From positions 2,152 through 8,383 of the forward strand of contig JAAVAY010000051.1 in the NCBI GenBank assembly GCA_014803815.1: 6,232 bases of DNA, in the 5' to 3' direction. The DNA is from Allobaculum sp. Lineage in GTDB: Bacteria > Bacillota_I > Bacilli_A > Erysipelotrichales > Erysipelotrichaceae. Every line of letters starts with the position of its first letter. Position 1 is the stretch's first letter. The position numbers and the translations under genes are program-made. The notes under the pieces are model-generated. The model saw only the letters and a program-made list of their open reading frames with translations, made no database searches and was not told where the DNA came from. Positions 1 through 5,657 of the stretch are shown piece by piece.

Positions 1-1298
1 AAAGCTACGTTGAACGACGTAAAAAACTGACAGAAGTTCAATATGAGTACCTTGTCGAAAGACATGTTATCAAGCTATCTCACAGCCATTACAAGGTATT
101 AGATGAGTATGCCCATAAAGCAAATAATGTCTATAACCAAGGGCTCTATAGGGTGCGTCAAGCACTATTCAAGGGAAAATGGATGACCTACTCGCAGTTG
201 GATGCAAGCTTGAAAAAGTCACGAAATCAGCGAGACTGCATGATTTACTCGTCTATGAATAACGTGCATCTAGTCCAGCAGATCCTTCGTATTGTCACTG
301 GAAACATGTCCTCATGGAAGAAAGCCAAGGATGCCTATGAGAAAGCAGCGCATAAGTTCACTGGTCGCCCGAAATTGCCGAAATATCGTAAAAAGGGTGG
401 GAAGTTTACTCTTTTCATCGATAACCAGGTTGCAAAATTACGTGAAGGGGGATTCGTAGAAATTCCTGTACTGAACAATCTTCGTATTGAACTTCAGCAC
501 AAAGAAACGACTGGGATCCAGCAGGTAAGAATCATCCCGAAGCACAACCGCTTCATCGTTGAAGTTGTCTATAAAACCAACAAGGAAATTGTCTACAAGC
601 CCGACAATGGACGATATATGAGTATAGACTCTGGGATAGACAATGCCTTTGCCTTAGCTTCAAACGTTGAAGGATTTCAACCCGTCTTGATCAATGGACG
701 TCCTCTTAAAGCAATCAACCAGTATTACAACAAGGCTCGTGCCAAATTGTATAAAGCGCATGATTTATCTAAACAGCCCCGTTCAAGCAAACGACTTGAC
801 CGACTTGAATTTATACGAGACCAAAAAGTCAATCAGTTCGCTCATGAAGCAAGTAAGCGCATTGTTGAAATTGCGCTAAGCCATGATATTGCAACGATTG
901 TTATTGGGAAGAATAAAGGTCAAAAACGTTCGAGCAACATGGGGAAAAGGAACAATCAAAACTTTATTAATATTCCCCATCAAGTGATGGTAAATATGTT
1001 GAAATACAAAGCAAATCTTGAAGGCATCGTTATCATTGAAATTGAAGAGTCATATACGAGTCAGACATCATTTCTTGATAATGAAATGCCTGTTCGAGAA
1101 AACGGGGATAAAATGCGCCAAAAGCGTGGAATATCCCCTGCGAAGCGACGTATAAAACGAGGGCTGTATCGCTCAGACAAAGGCGAGTTCATCAATGCGG
1201 ATATAAATGCAGCCTTACAAATTTTGAAAAAAGTAGTCCCAAAGGCGTATGCCAATGGGATAGAGGGGATAGGATTATCCCCAGTTAAGCCCAGTTAA
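1..1298 (+). CDS. tnpB: TnpB, IS200/IS605-family RNA-guided nuclease-like protein (5' end cut by window edge)
   Basis: The frame is open from base 3 to the stop at 1296-1298, giving 431 visible residues. A GTG at 153 is internal, because the 50 residues before it fit a TnpB N-terminus (YVERRKKLT at residues 2-10), so probably only a few residues are missing. TnpB proteins are guided by an RNA made from the element's right end and cut DNA with a RuvC domain. Visible marks (visible-residue numbering): a helical, basic N-terminal half; GRPKLPKYRKKGG at 121-133; RuvC-I Asp209 in SIDSGIDNA; NNQNF then IPH before the third helix; and RuvC-III Asp400 in NADINAA. Two canonical features are absent. 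The RuvC-II glutamate (usually in an EDL motif) is Gly302 in IVIGKNKG, and all zinc-ribbon cysteines are gone (YTSQTSF at 351-357); the only visible cysteine is residue 79. Glu348 or Glu349, just before YTS, may substitute. No tnpA is visible. Family assignment is firm; nuclease activity is not. Confidence 0.93.
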   Translation, partial: SYVERRKKLTEVQYEYLVERHVIKLSHSHYKVLDEYAHKANNVYNQGLYRVRQALFKGKWMTYSQLDASLKKSRNQRDCMIYSSMNNVHLVQQILRIVTGNMSSWKKAKDAYEKAAHKFTGRPKLPKYRKKGGKFTLFIDNQVAKLREGGFVEIPVLNNLRIELQHKETTGIQQVRIIPKHNRFIVEVVYKTNKEIVYKPDNGRYMSIDSGIDNAFALASNVEGFQPVLINGRPLKAINQYYNKARAKLYKAHDLSKQPRSSKRLDRLEFIRDQKVNQFAHEASKRIVEIALSHDIATIVIGKNKGQKRSSNMGKRNNQNFINIPHQVMVNMLKYKANLEGIVIIEIEESYTSQTSFLDNEMPVRENGDKMRQKRGISPAKRRIKRGLYRSDKGEFINADINAALQILKKVVPKAYANGIEGIGLSPVKPS

Positions 1299-1440
1299 GC
1301 TAAATTTGGATTTTTAATTCAAATTGGCTCAACGAAATATTCCGAACAGAAAGCACAACTGCCGAACAAACTGTAAAGTTGTCCACGAGAGTAAGTCAGT
1401 GAGTTGATTTATTTGTTGACTGGTTGGTTTTATTAGGTTG
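1200..1440 (+). ncRNA. Putative omega/reRNA scaffold and right end of the tnpB element
   Basis: TnpB guide RNAs are normally made from the 3' end of tnpB plus the adjacent right end. Three hairpins lie at this place. The first is a perfect 7-bp stem GGGGATA/TATCCCC (1265-1271 with 1276-1282, 4-nt loop) inside the last codons. The second is a 10-bp stem with one G-T wobble (1303-1312 with 1316-1325, loop TTT) directly after the stop. The third is a 6-bp stem ACAACT/AGTTGT (1355-1360 with 1377-1382). The heptamer CCGAACA also occurs twice, 20 nt apart (1342 and 1362). The position fits; the exact ends and the guide segment cannot be determined from one copy. Confidence 0.38.
1281..1300 (+). repeat. 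10-bp perfect tandem duplication spanning the tnpB stop
   Basis: CCAGTTAAGC occurs twice back to back (1281-1290 and 1291-1300). The second copy is read in another frame and supplies the TAA stop at 1296-1298. With one copy the frame would read on for a few codons to a TAA just downstream. It looks like a small slippage duplication within the last codons of tnpB. Confidence 0.85.
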
Positions 1441-1468
1441 AGTGAAGCCGTTTTATATATTTTTGATG

Positions 1469-1531
1469 TCATTTGGCATAATAAAGATACATAAAACTAG
1501 GAATATCTAATCTAAATCTTCCTTTTTTCAT
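1469..1531 (-). CDS. Micro-ORF (20 codons) with strong RBS; possible truncated gene start
   Basis: On the minus strand, AAAGGAG (1538-1544) is followed by 6 nt and an ATG at 1531. The reading frame begins MKKGRFRLDIPSF and ends at TGA (1469-1471) after 20 codons. The initiation signal is as good as those of the large genes here, which suggests a real gene start. The peptide is basic at the N-terminus and aromatic at the end (YLYYAK). I do not recognise it. It could be the surviving 5' end of a gene interrupted by the insertion sequence on its left, a short leader peptide, or chance. The 29-bp inverted repeat lies 7 bp upstream of the ribosome binding site. Confidence 0.28.
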   Translation of the reverse strand: MKKGRFRLDIPSFMYLYYAK

Positions 1532-1537
1532 AAAAAT

Positions 1538-1544
1538 CTCCTTT
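1538..1544 (-). promoter_or_regulatory. Orphan Shine-Dalgarno AAAGGAG
   Basis: A 7-base match to the anti-Shine-Dalgarno complement, spaced 6 nt from the ATG at 1531. It serves no long gene in the window, which is why it is listed. Confidence 0.4.
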
Positions 1545-1551
1545 CAAGTAA

Positions 1552-1620
1552 ATAAGCCTGATAAATTCACACCATACTATCTGTCATATGAATAGTATGG
1601 TGTGAATTTATCAGGCTTAT
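1552..1620. repeat. Perfect 29-bp inverted repeat with 11-nt spacer
   Basis: Arms 1552-1580 and 1592-1620 are exact reverse complements over all 29 bases; the left arm begins ATAAGCCTGATAAATTCACA. The spacer is CTGTCATATGA, which itself contains the palindrome TCATATGA. On the + strand the right arm is followed by CATTTTTAAA, so the RNA could act as a terminator for read-through from tnpB. However, the stem is far longer and more AT-rich than usual terminators, and there is no mismatch. Other explanations are a small palindromic (MITE/REP-like) element or a protein-binding palindrome. The structure is certain; its function is not. Confidence 0.9.
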
Positions 1621-1731
1621 CATTTTTAAATTACGAATCGATTCCTGAAGTAGAATGATGAATTAAGAGCTTGATTTCTGGATTTTCTTACCTAAAAACA
1701 ACTACGGAAAATAAATACCGTTAAAAAATAG

Positions 1732-1902
1732 GCTCAACTCGACAAGTTTCTCACCAATGAAATTCGCCATGACAAAATCACAGTCATCTCTGCCAGGCCT
1801 CGCTGTGGGGACAGGATAGTTCGTTCCCTTGAGCCAGATATTCTTCAAAGACAAAATATCCCCTCTACAAGAGGTGGAACTTCAACTAAAGTTTTTTGGT
1901 AA
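1732..1902 (+). pseudogene. Open start-less stretch, possible decayed 3' end of another tnpB
   Basis: After an in-frame TAG (1729-1731) the frame stays open for 56 codons to TAA at 1900-1902, with no ATG, no GTG or TTG preceded by a ribosome binding site, and a relatively GC-rich middle. It reads LDKFLTNEIRHDKITV, then ARPRCGDRIVRSLEPDI, then STRGGTSTKVFW. A CGD.(I/V)R tail followed by a Gly-Thr/Ser segment resembles the C-terminal extension of some TnpB lineages, and the hairpin CCTC-TACAA-GAGG near its end is where such a gene would carry its scaffold. This is weak similarity judged by eye. It could equally be a non-coding structured region: GGCTCAA (1731-1737) is complementary to TTGAGCC (1829-1835). 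Confidence 0.25.
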
Positions 1903-1916
1903 ATTGTTCAAAGCAT

Positions 1917-1945
1917 TTGACTTCTTGAAAAGGGGGGAATATTGC
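1917..1945 (+). promoter_or_regulatory. Weak candidate sigma-A promoter for rmuC
   Basis: TTGACT (1917-1922) is a good -35 box, and 17 nt later comes TATTGC (1940-1945), a poor -10. It lies about 65-90 bp before rmuC. No better promoter was seen between 1903 and 2000, so this is offered as a candidate only. Confidence 0.2.
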
Positions 1946-2000
1946 TGAAAATAGAAAAGAAGGAAGGTCATTTTTTAGGCTATTTATAGGAAATAAAATA

Positions 2001-2008
2001 AGGAGGAG
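2001..2008 (+). promoter_or_regulatory. rmuC Shine-Dalgarno AGGAGGAG, leaves the start codon in question
   Basis: This strong site ends directly against the ATG at 2009, too close for efficient initiation. It is 6-8 nt from the in-frame TTG at 2015 and 12-14 nt from the ATG at 2021. Spacing therefore favours TTG 2015, or ATG 2021 as second choice, over ATG 2009. Confidence 0.6.
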
Positions 2009-3523
2009 ATGGAATTGGAAATGCCCAGCATCACAGAGTTTTTCATATTAGCCGCACTCGTAATTATTATCTTTTTATTGATTCCTCTAGTCGTGCAATG
2101 GTTTAAAGGAGATTCTAAAAATCTATCCATGGACTTAATTCAGCATTTATATGAAAACCAAAAACAAACGGTTCAACTTTTAGAAGGTGAAAAGCAACAG
2201 TTAGGTGAAGTCATGACTCAACAAAAAGTTCTAACCGCCACTTTGGATCAAAAAAACGAAACGCAATTTCGAGATTTGCAACGACAAGTCCAAGGAATCG
2301 TTAAAGAAGTAGAAGTCATCAAACATAATAATGCCGAAAGCCTAAGAGCGATAAATGCGATTGTCACTGAGAAAATGCAAGGAACACTTAATACGCGACT
2401 CAATGGCTTTTCTGGAACGATGACAAAATCTATTTCTGATTTAGGAAATGTTTTAGCCACGCAACAAAAAAATCAAGACATTCGTACCATCGAAAGCCTA
2501 GATAAGCTGAGCCTTTCTTTTCAACAAATTCAAAAAGATCTAAACCAAGGACTTTTGAATTTGAAGAATTCCAATGCTGACGAGCTTTCCAAGTTACGCG
2601 CTGAAAATCAAAAGAGCTTAGATGAAATCAATGGCACAGTCAACGAAAAACTACAAAAAACACTCGACGAAAAGCTTGCCCAATCCTTTGAAACTGTCAG
2701 CAACCGCTTAAAAGAGGTTTACGAAGGTCTGGGAGAAATGAAAGAAGTCGCTAGTGGGGTAAAAGATCTCAAAAACGTCTTATCCAACGTGAAAAATCGC
2801 GGAACGCTTGGAGAAATTCAACTTGAAGCGATTTTAGAAGATATCTTAACGCCACAACAATATGAAAAACAATTTCAGATTATTCCAAACAAACAGGTCA
2901 AAGTCGATTTTGCGATTAAGCTTCCTGGTACCGGGGAAAATCCTCTGTACTTGCCCATTGATTCCAAATTTCCAGGAGATTCGTACCAAGAATTAGTGCA
3001 GGCTTATGAAGTGGGTGATACGAAGTTAATTAAGCAAAAGCAAACTCTTCTCAAAAAAGTTCTAAACGATGAGGCCAAAGACATTCAAAAAAAATACGTA
3101 TCGCCTCCTTACACCACCAATTTTGCGATTTTGTTTTTACCTTTTGAAGGCTTGTATTCCGAAGCTGTTCGTCTTGGCTTAGTGGAAGAATTACAACGCA
3201 AGTATCAAGTGAATATTACAGGACCAAGTACAATGGCAGCGATGTTAAACTCCTTACAAATGGGATTCCAAACCTTAGCCATTCAAAAGAAATCAAGCGA
3301 AATTTGGCAAACGCTTGGAGCGGCAAAAATGGAGTTTCAAAAATTCACCAAAGTTTTGGAAAAAGCTCAAACGCGTATCAATCAGGCTAATGACGAACTC
3401 AACAGCTTGCTTACTACCAGAACGCGCGCTATTAATCGAAAACTTGAAAGTGTCAGTGAGCTTCCAGATACCTCTGAAGCCAATCATCTTTTAGGTCTCT
3501 CTTTTTCTGATGACGATGAATAA
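2009..3523 (+). CDS. rmuC: RmuC family DNA recombination protein
   Basis: RmuC proteins limit recombination-driven rearrangement at inverted repeats and carry a nuclease-like fold. The 504 residues show one N-terminal membrane anchor (about 10-31, FFILAALVIIIFLLIPLVV), a long charged coiled coil (about 45-260), and then the RmuC domain. Recognisable blocks are KNRGTLGE (263-269), VDFAIKLPG (299-307), LPIDSKFPG (315-323), FAILFLPFEGLYSE (372-385) and GPSTMAAMLNSLQMGFQ (405-421). D318-S-K320 after the D300 strand fits a PD-(D/E)XK-like site. The tail is acidic (SFSDDDE). Length is normal for the family. The longest form is given; a TTG at 2015 or ATG at 2021 is better spaced from the ribosome binding site. 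The gene stands alone, convergent to comGA-comGB, with which it shares a terminator. Confidence 0.95.
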   Translation: MELEMPSITEFFILAALVIIIFLLIPLVVQWFKGDSKNLSMDLIQHLYENQKQTVQLLEGEKQQLGEVMTQQKVLTATLDQKNETQFRDLQRQVQGIVKEVEVIKHNNAESLRAINAIVTEKMQGTLNTRLNGFSGTMTKSISDLGNVLATQQKNQDIRTIESLDKLSLSFQQIQKDLNQGLLNLKNSNADELSKLRAENQKSLDEINGTVNEKLQKTLDEKLAQSFETVSNRLKEVYEGLGEMKEVASGVKDLKNVLSNVKNRGTLGEIQLEAILEDILTPQQYEKQFQIIPNKQVKVDFAIKLPGTGENPLYLPIDSKFPGDSYQELVQAYEVGDTKLIKQKQTLLKKVLNDEAKDIQKKYVSPPYTTNFAILFLPFEGLYSEAVRLGLVEELQRKYQVNITGPSTMAAMLNSLQMGFQTLAIQKKSSEIWQTLGAAKMEFQKFTKVLEKAQTRINQANDELNSLLTTRTRAINRKLESVSELPDTSEANHLLGLSFSDDDE

Positions 3524-3552
3524 AGAACGTCTTTTCCCTTCTATCTAAAGAG

Positions 3553-3588
3553 AAAAGGAACTGTTGAATAAGAAACAGTTCCTTTTTT
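3553..3588. terminator. Bidirectional rho-independent terminator between rmuC and comGB
   Basis: A 13-bp perfect stem, AAAAGGAACTGTT (3553-3565) with AACAGTTCCTTTT (3574-3586), and an 8-nt loop, followed by T6 on the + strand. On the minus strand the A-rich left arm gives a TTTT run, so it can serve both convergent transcripts. It starts 30 bp after the rmuC stop and ends about 10 bp past the comGB stop. Confidence 0.9.
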
Positions 3589-3596
3589 CCTTAATG

Positions 3597-4634
3597 CTAG
3601 AAACTTTCCAACATCGTTAAAGGTTCCAACATGATTTGATAGACACAAGCTGCTAAGATTCCTACGCAACCATAGGCTAGATATAAGATCCAGTTGGAGA
3701 GATGTTTCACTTTCTTTTCTAAAATAAGAAGCGCGCTTTTTTGGTAAGCGGCCATCATATGGGACATGGTGGAGCCTTGGACTCCAATAGAAAAGAAGCG
3801 TTGAAAGGTTGGATCCAAGCGATGATCGGCGGCAATGCATTGAGCCAGAGATTTTCCCTGTTTGAGTTGGTAGTGCCAACGTTTGGCGAAAAGACTCCCA
3901 AAGGGAAAGCTTTTATTGGTTTCCATAAAACTCAAAGTTTCAAGAGTGGAAAGAGAACTTTTTTGGGTGCATTCCAACAAAGCCGCACATTCCATGGAGG
4001 CAACGATTTTGACAAGTGGAATTCGAAATAAGAAATTAGTCGTTTGGTTTTTGGAACCATCGAATACAAACACACTGCCAAGAAAAAGACTAAAGAGTAG
4101 AACGCCAATCCAAAATAGGGTAGTAAACCAACAAAGACAATCCAATAATCTTGAATCGGAAGATTGAAATTCTCCAAAAGCGGGCAAAATCGTCTGAGAA
4201 AAAAACCAAACCAGACCTGTAGAAAAAGTCATTAAAAAAAGAGGATAGATGGAATGATGAAAGAGCTTCTTCAATAATGTTTCTCTAGCTTGTCGCAGCT
4301 TTCCATCGTATACGATGGCTTCATCCAACGCAAAGTAGTTTAAAAGAGTGCCAAGTTGTTTCATACGCTTGGCTTTTTGTTTTTGAATTAAGGTCGAAAA
4401 GCTTTCTCCCTGATTCAGAGCGGCTAAAATCGCTTCTTTTTGGGTAAATGAAAGTTCCACATTGTCTAAGAAAGGCAATCCATTTTGATGAAGTAAAGAG
4501 AAGATTTCAATTTCCTGTTCCTCAATCCGTGGAAAGTCCTGCTTGCTGCCGACAGGTTGCAAAAGAAAGACTAGGATGGGCTTGATCAGGGGTTTCAAAG
4601 AGAACTTTAAGCTCTTCTTGGTGCCAAATTTCAT
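3597..4634 (-). CDS. comGB: ComGB, competence pseudopilus inner-membrane platform protein (GspF/PilC family)
   Basis: ComGB is the polytopic membrane platform on which the ComGA ATPase acts to assemble the ComGC pseudopilus for DNA uptake. The 345-residue form (from ATG 4634) has two type II secretion F-like halves. The first begins near EIEIFSLLHQNGLPFLDNV (about 42-60), and the second is PLVKIVASMECAALLECTQ onward (about 206). Membrane segments are seen at about 129-150, 164-191 and 313-335, and the C-terminus MLEPLTMLESF fits the family ending. Length is normal. ATG 4634 was chosen because AAAGGA lies 8 nt before it; a longer frame reaches ATG 4679 without such a site. Because the F-domain begins before the comGA stop, some overlap with comGA is unavoidable, but its extent (113 bp here) is unsure; TTG 4598, TTG 4562 or a coupled ATT start are alternatives. 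It is the last gene before the terminator. Confidence 0.9.
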   Translation of the reverse strand: MKFGTKKSLKFSLKPLIKPILVFLLQPVGSKQDFPRIEEQEIEIFSLLHQNGLPFLDNVELSFTQKEAILAALNQGESFSTLIQKQKAKRMKQLGTLLNYFALDEAIVYDGKLRQARETLLKKLFHHSIYPLFLMTFSTGLVWFFSQTILPAFGEFQSSDSRLLDCLCWFTTLFWIGVLLFSLFLGSVFVFDGSKNQTTNFLFRIPLVKIVASMECAALLECTQKSSLSTLETLSFMETNKSFPFGSLFAKRWHYQLKQGKSLAQCIAADHRLDPTFQRFFSIGVQGSTMSHMMAAYQKSALLILEKKVKHLSNWILYLAYGCVGILAACVYQIMLEPLTMLESF

Positions 4635-5457
4635 AAAGACATTCCTTTCCGGTAGGAGTAGTGACGAGTTTGCACACAAAGATACCTTTCAAGACGCACC
4701 GCAGTTCTTCTTTATCAATGCCTAAATCCAATAAGCGATGAATGCATTCCGCTCCCGAACCACAATGTAAAGTGGTCAAACAGAAGTGACCCGTTAAACT
4801 CGCCCGCAAAGCCATCTTAGCGCTTTGGGCGCTCCGGCATTCACCAAAAAACAAAATGTCTGGATCGTGGCGCATCAATTCTTCAATCCCCGTTTCGTAA
4901 GTTAGTCCTCGCGCTTCACAAACTTGAATTTGTACCATTTGGGGTTCTTGGATTTCAATAGGGTCCTCAAGCGTCACGATTTTTCGAGCGTGTTTTTGGA
5001 GGATATCGTTCAATAAAGCATGGACGGTGGTGGATTTACCTGATCCTGTTGGACCACAACTGATCAGTAAACCATGTTCAATAGAAGAAAAAGCTGCTAG
5101 CTTTTCAATCGCTTCTTTAGAAGAACATAGATTCGAAAGCCGAAAGTGATGACTGGCATGCAACAAGCGAATGACACCTGTGCGCAATTGGTCGGTTGCC
5201 ATCATGGAAAAGCGACAATCAAGCTCTCCTAAAGAAAACTCGCCAGACTGTGGTTTATAGGGAGCGCAAAGATCCATTTTGGAAACATATCGCAAATACT
5301 CCATAAACTCGGCTTTACAGATGTCTTGGTCGAGTTGAAGCAATCCTTGAGGGGTGCGAAATGAGACGATTAAGTCATTTTCTTTTTGCTCTAAATGGAT
5401 GTCTGTTGCCTGCCTACGCAAAGCACAATCCAATAAAATGCGACAAAGCTCTTTCAT
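4522..5457 (-). CDS. comGA: ComGA, competence traffic ATPase (GspE/PilB family)
   Basis: ComGA is the cytoplasmic, membrane-associated ATPase that powers pseudopilus assembly during natural transformation. The 311 residues contain, in order: an N-terminal domain with ATDIHLE (17-23); Walker A GPTGSGKST (135-143); the Asp box TLEDPIE (162-168); the Walker B region DPDILFFGE (198-206); and the His box TTLH (228-231) after LTGH (221-224). The length matches short Gram-positive ComGA proteins, which lack the long N-terminus of GspE. The usual GEIRD is GECRS here, so the aspartate after the arginine is missing. The start is secured by GAGGAG 6 nt upstream. It is the first gene of a two-gene unit with comGB and is transcribed divergently from the ThrE-like gene. 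Confidence 0.95.
   Translation of the reverse strand: MKELCRILLDCALRRQATDIHLEQKENDLIVSFRTPQGLLQLDQDICKAEFMEYLRYVSKMDLCAPYKPQSGEFSLGELDCRFSMMATDQLRTGVIRLLHASHHFRLSNLCSSKEAIEKLAAFSSIEHGLLISCGPTGSGKSTTVHALLNDILQKHARKIVTLEDPIEIQEPQMVQIQVCEARGLTYETGIEELMRHDPDILFFGECRSAQSAKMALRASLTGHFCLTTLHCGSGAECIHRLLDLGIDKEELRCVLKGIFVCKLVTTPTGKECLYEIWHQEELKVLFETPDQAHPSLSFATCRQQAGLSTD
4643..4648 (-). promoter_or_regulatory. Shine-Dalgarno AAAGGA for comGB, inside comGA
   Basis: On the minus strand AAAGGA is spaced 8 nt from ATG 4634 and supports that start. It lies within comGA codons (Gly-Lys-Glu), so it may be fortuitous. Confidence 0.45.
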
Positions 5458-5657
5458 AATGGTCTCCTCTTCTTTTTAATACGCCAAACTGAGTCAAAAA
5501 GAGAAAAGCGGATGGAAAAGAAATTCAAATTGACCTGAATCTTTTTCGACGATTCGAATAAATAAGACGAATGAGGCGGCTTGATGATTTCTGCTTAATC
5601 CTGCTCTCCATCAAAACCGAGATTCAGATAAAATTAGGGAAGAAAAGAGAGTCAATT
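5458..5657. promoter_or_regulatory. Divergent promoter region between comGA and the ThrE-like gene
   Basis: These 200 bp must hold the promoters of both genes. On the + strand, TTGACC (5530-5535) with an 18-nt spacer and TCGAAT (5554-5559) is a moderate promoter candidate, and TAAAAT (5629-5634) is a good isolated -10 just before the ThrE-like gene but has no -35. The 8-bp palindrome ATTCGAAT (5552-5559) and a second CGAAT (5568-5572) are present. No convincing promoter with proper spacing was found for comGA on the minus strand, which would fit control by an alternative sigma factor or activator, but this is inference. Confidence 0.4.
5463..5470 (-). promoter_or_regulatory. Shine-Dalgarno for comGA
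   Basis: AGAGGAGA on the minus strand, with its GAGGAG core 6 nt before the ATG at 5457. No other start upstream is needed. Confidence 0.75.

Larger units (their letters stand above)
1..1450 (+). mobile_element. Partial IS200/IS605-type (IS1341-like) insertion sequence carrying tnpB
   Basis: The element is inferred from the tnpB gene and the hairpin-rich stretch just after it. Elements of this family have no terminal inverted repeats; they end in subterminal hairpins, so the right boundary cannot be read directly and 1450 is only an estimate. The left end is outside the window. No Y1 transposase (tnpA) is seen, so it may be a tnpB-only element moved in trans, or the tnpA may lie to the left. 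Confidence 0.55.

Noticed and set aside
1436..1449. Small GGTT/AAGCC hairpin as the exact right end of the IS
   Set aside because: Four to five pairs with a wobble are too few to define an element end without a second copy or empty site.
1635..1644. 10-bp palindrome GAATCGATTC
   Set aside because: Short and isolated; expected by chance in a spacer of this length.
1704..1727. ACGG/CCGT hairpin followed by A/T run, possible terminator
   Set aside because: Only 4 bp of stem with a 10-nt loop, and the trailing run is mostly A rather than T on the + strand.
1862..1897. GAGGTGGAAC followed by T6, resembling a T-box antiterminator
   Set aside because: The CCGCG part is absent, there is no recognisable stem I or specifier region upstream, and no aminoacyl-tRNA synthetase or amino-acid gene follows directly.
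3741..4167. Plus-strand open frames opposite comGB
   Set aside because: They are antisense shadows of comGB, with no family signature and no ribosome binding site of note.
5478..5497. Minus-strand TTGACT and TATTAA as a comGA promoter
   Set aside because: The spacer is only 10 nt, far from the 16-18 nt needed, so the two boxes do not form a promoter together.
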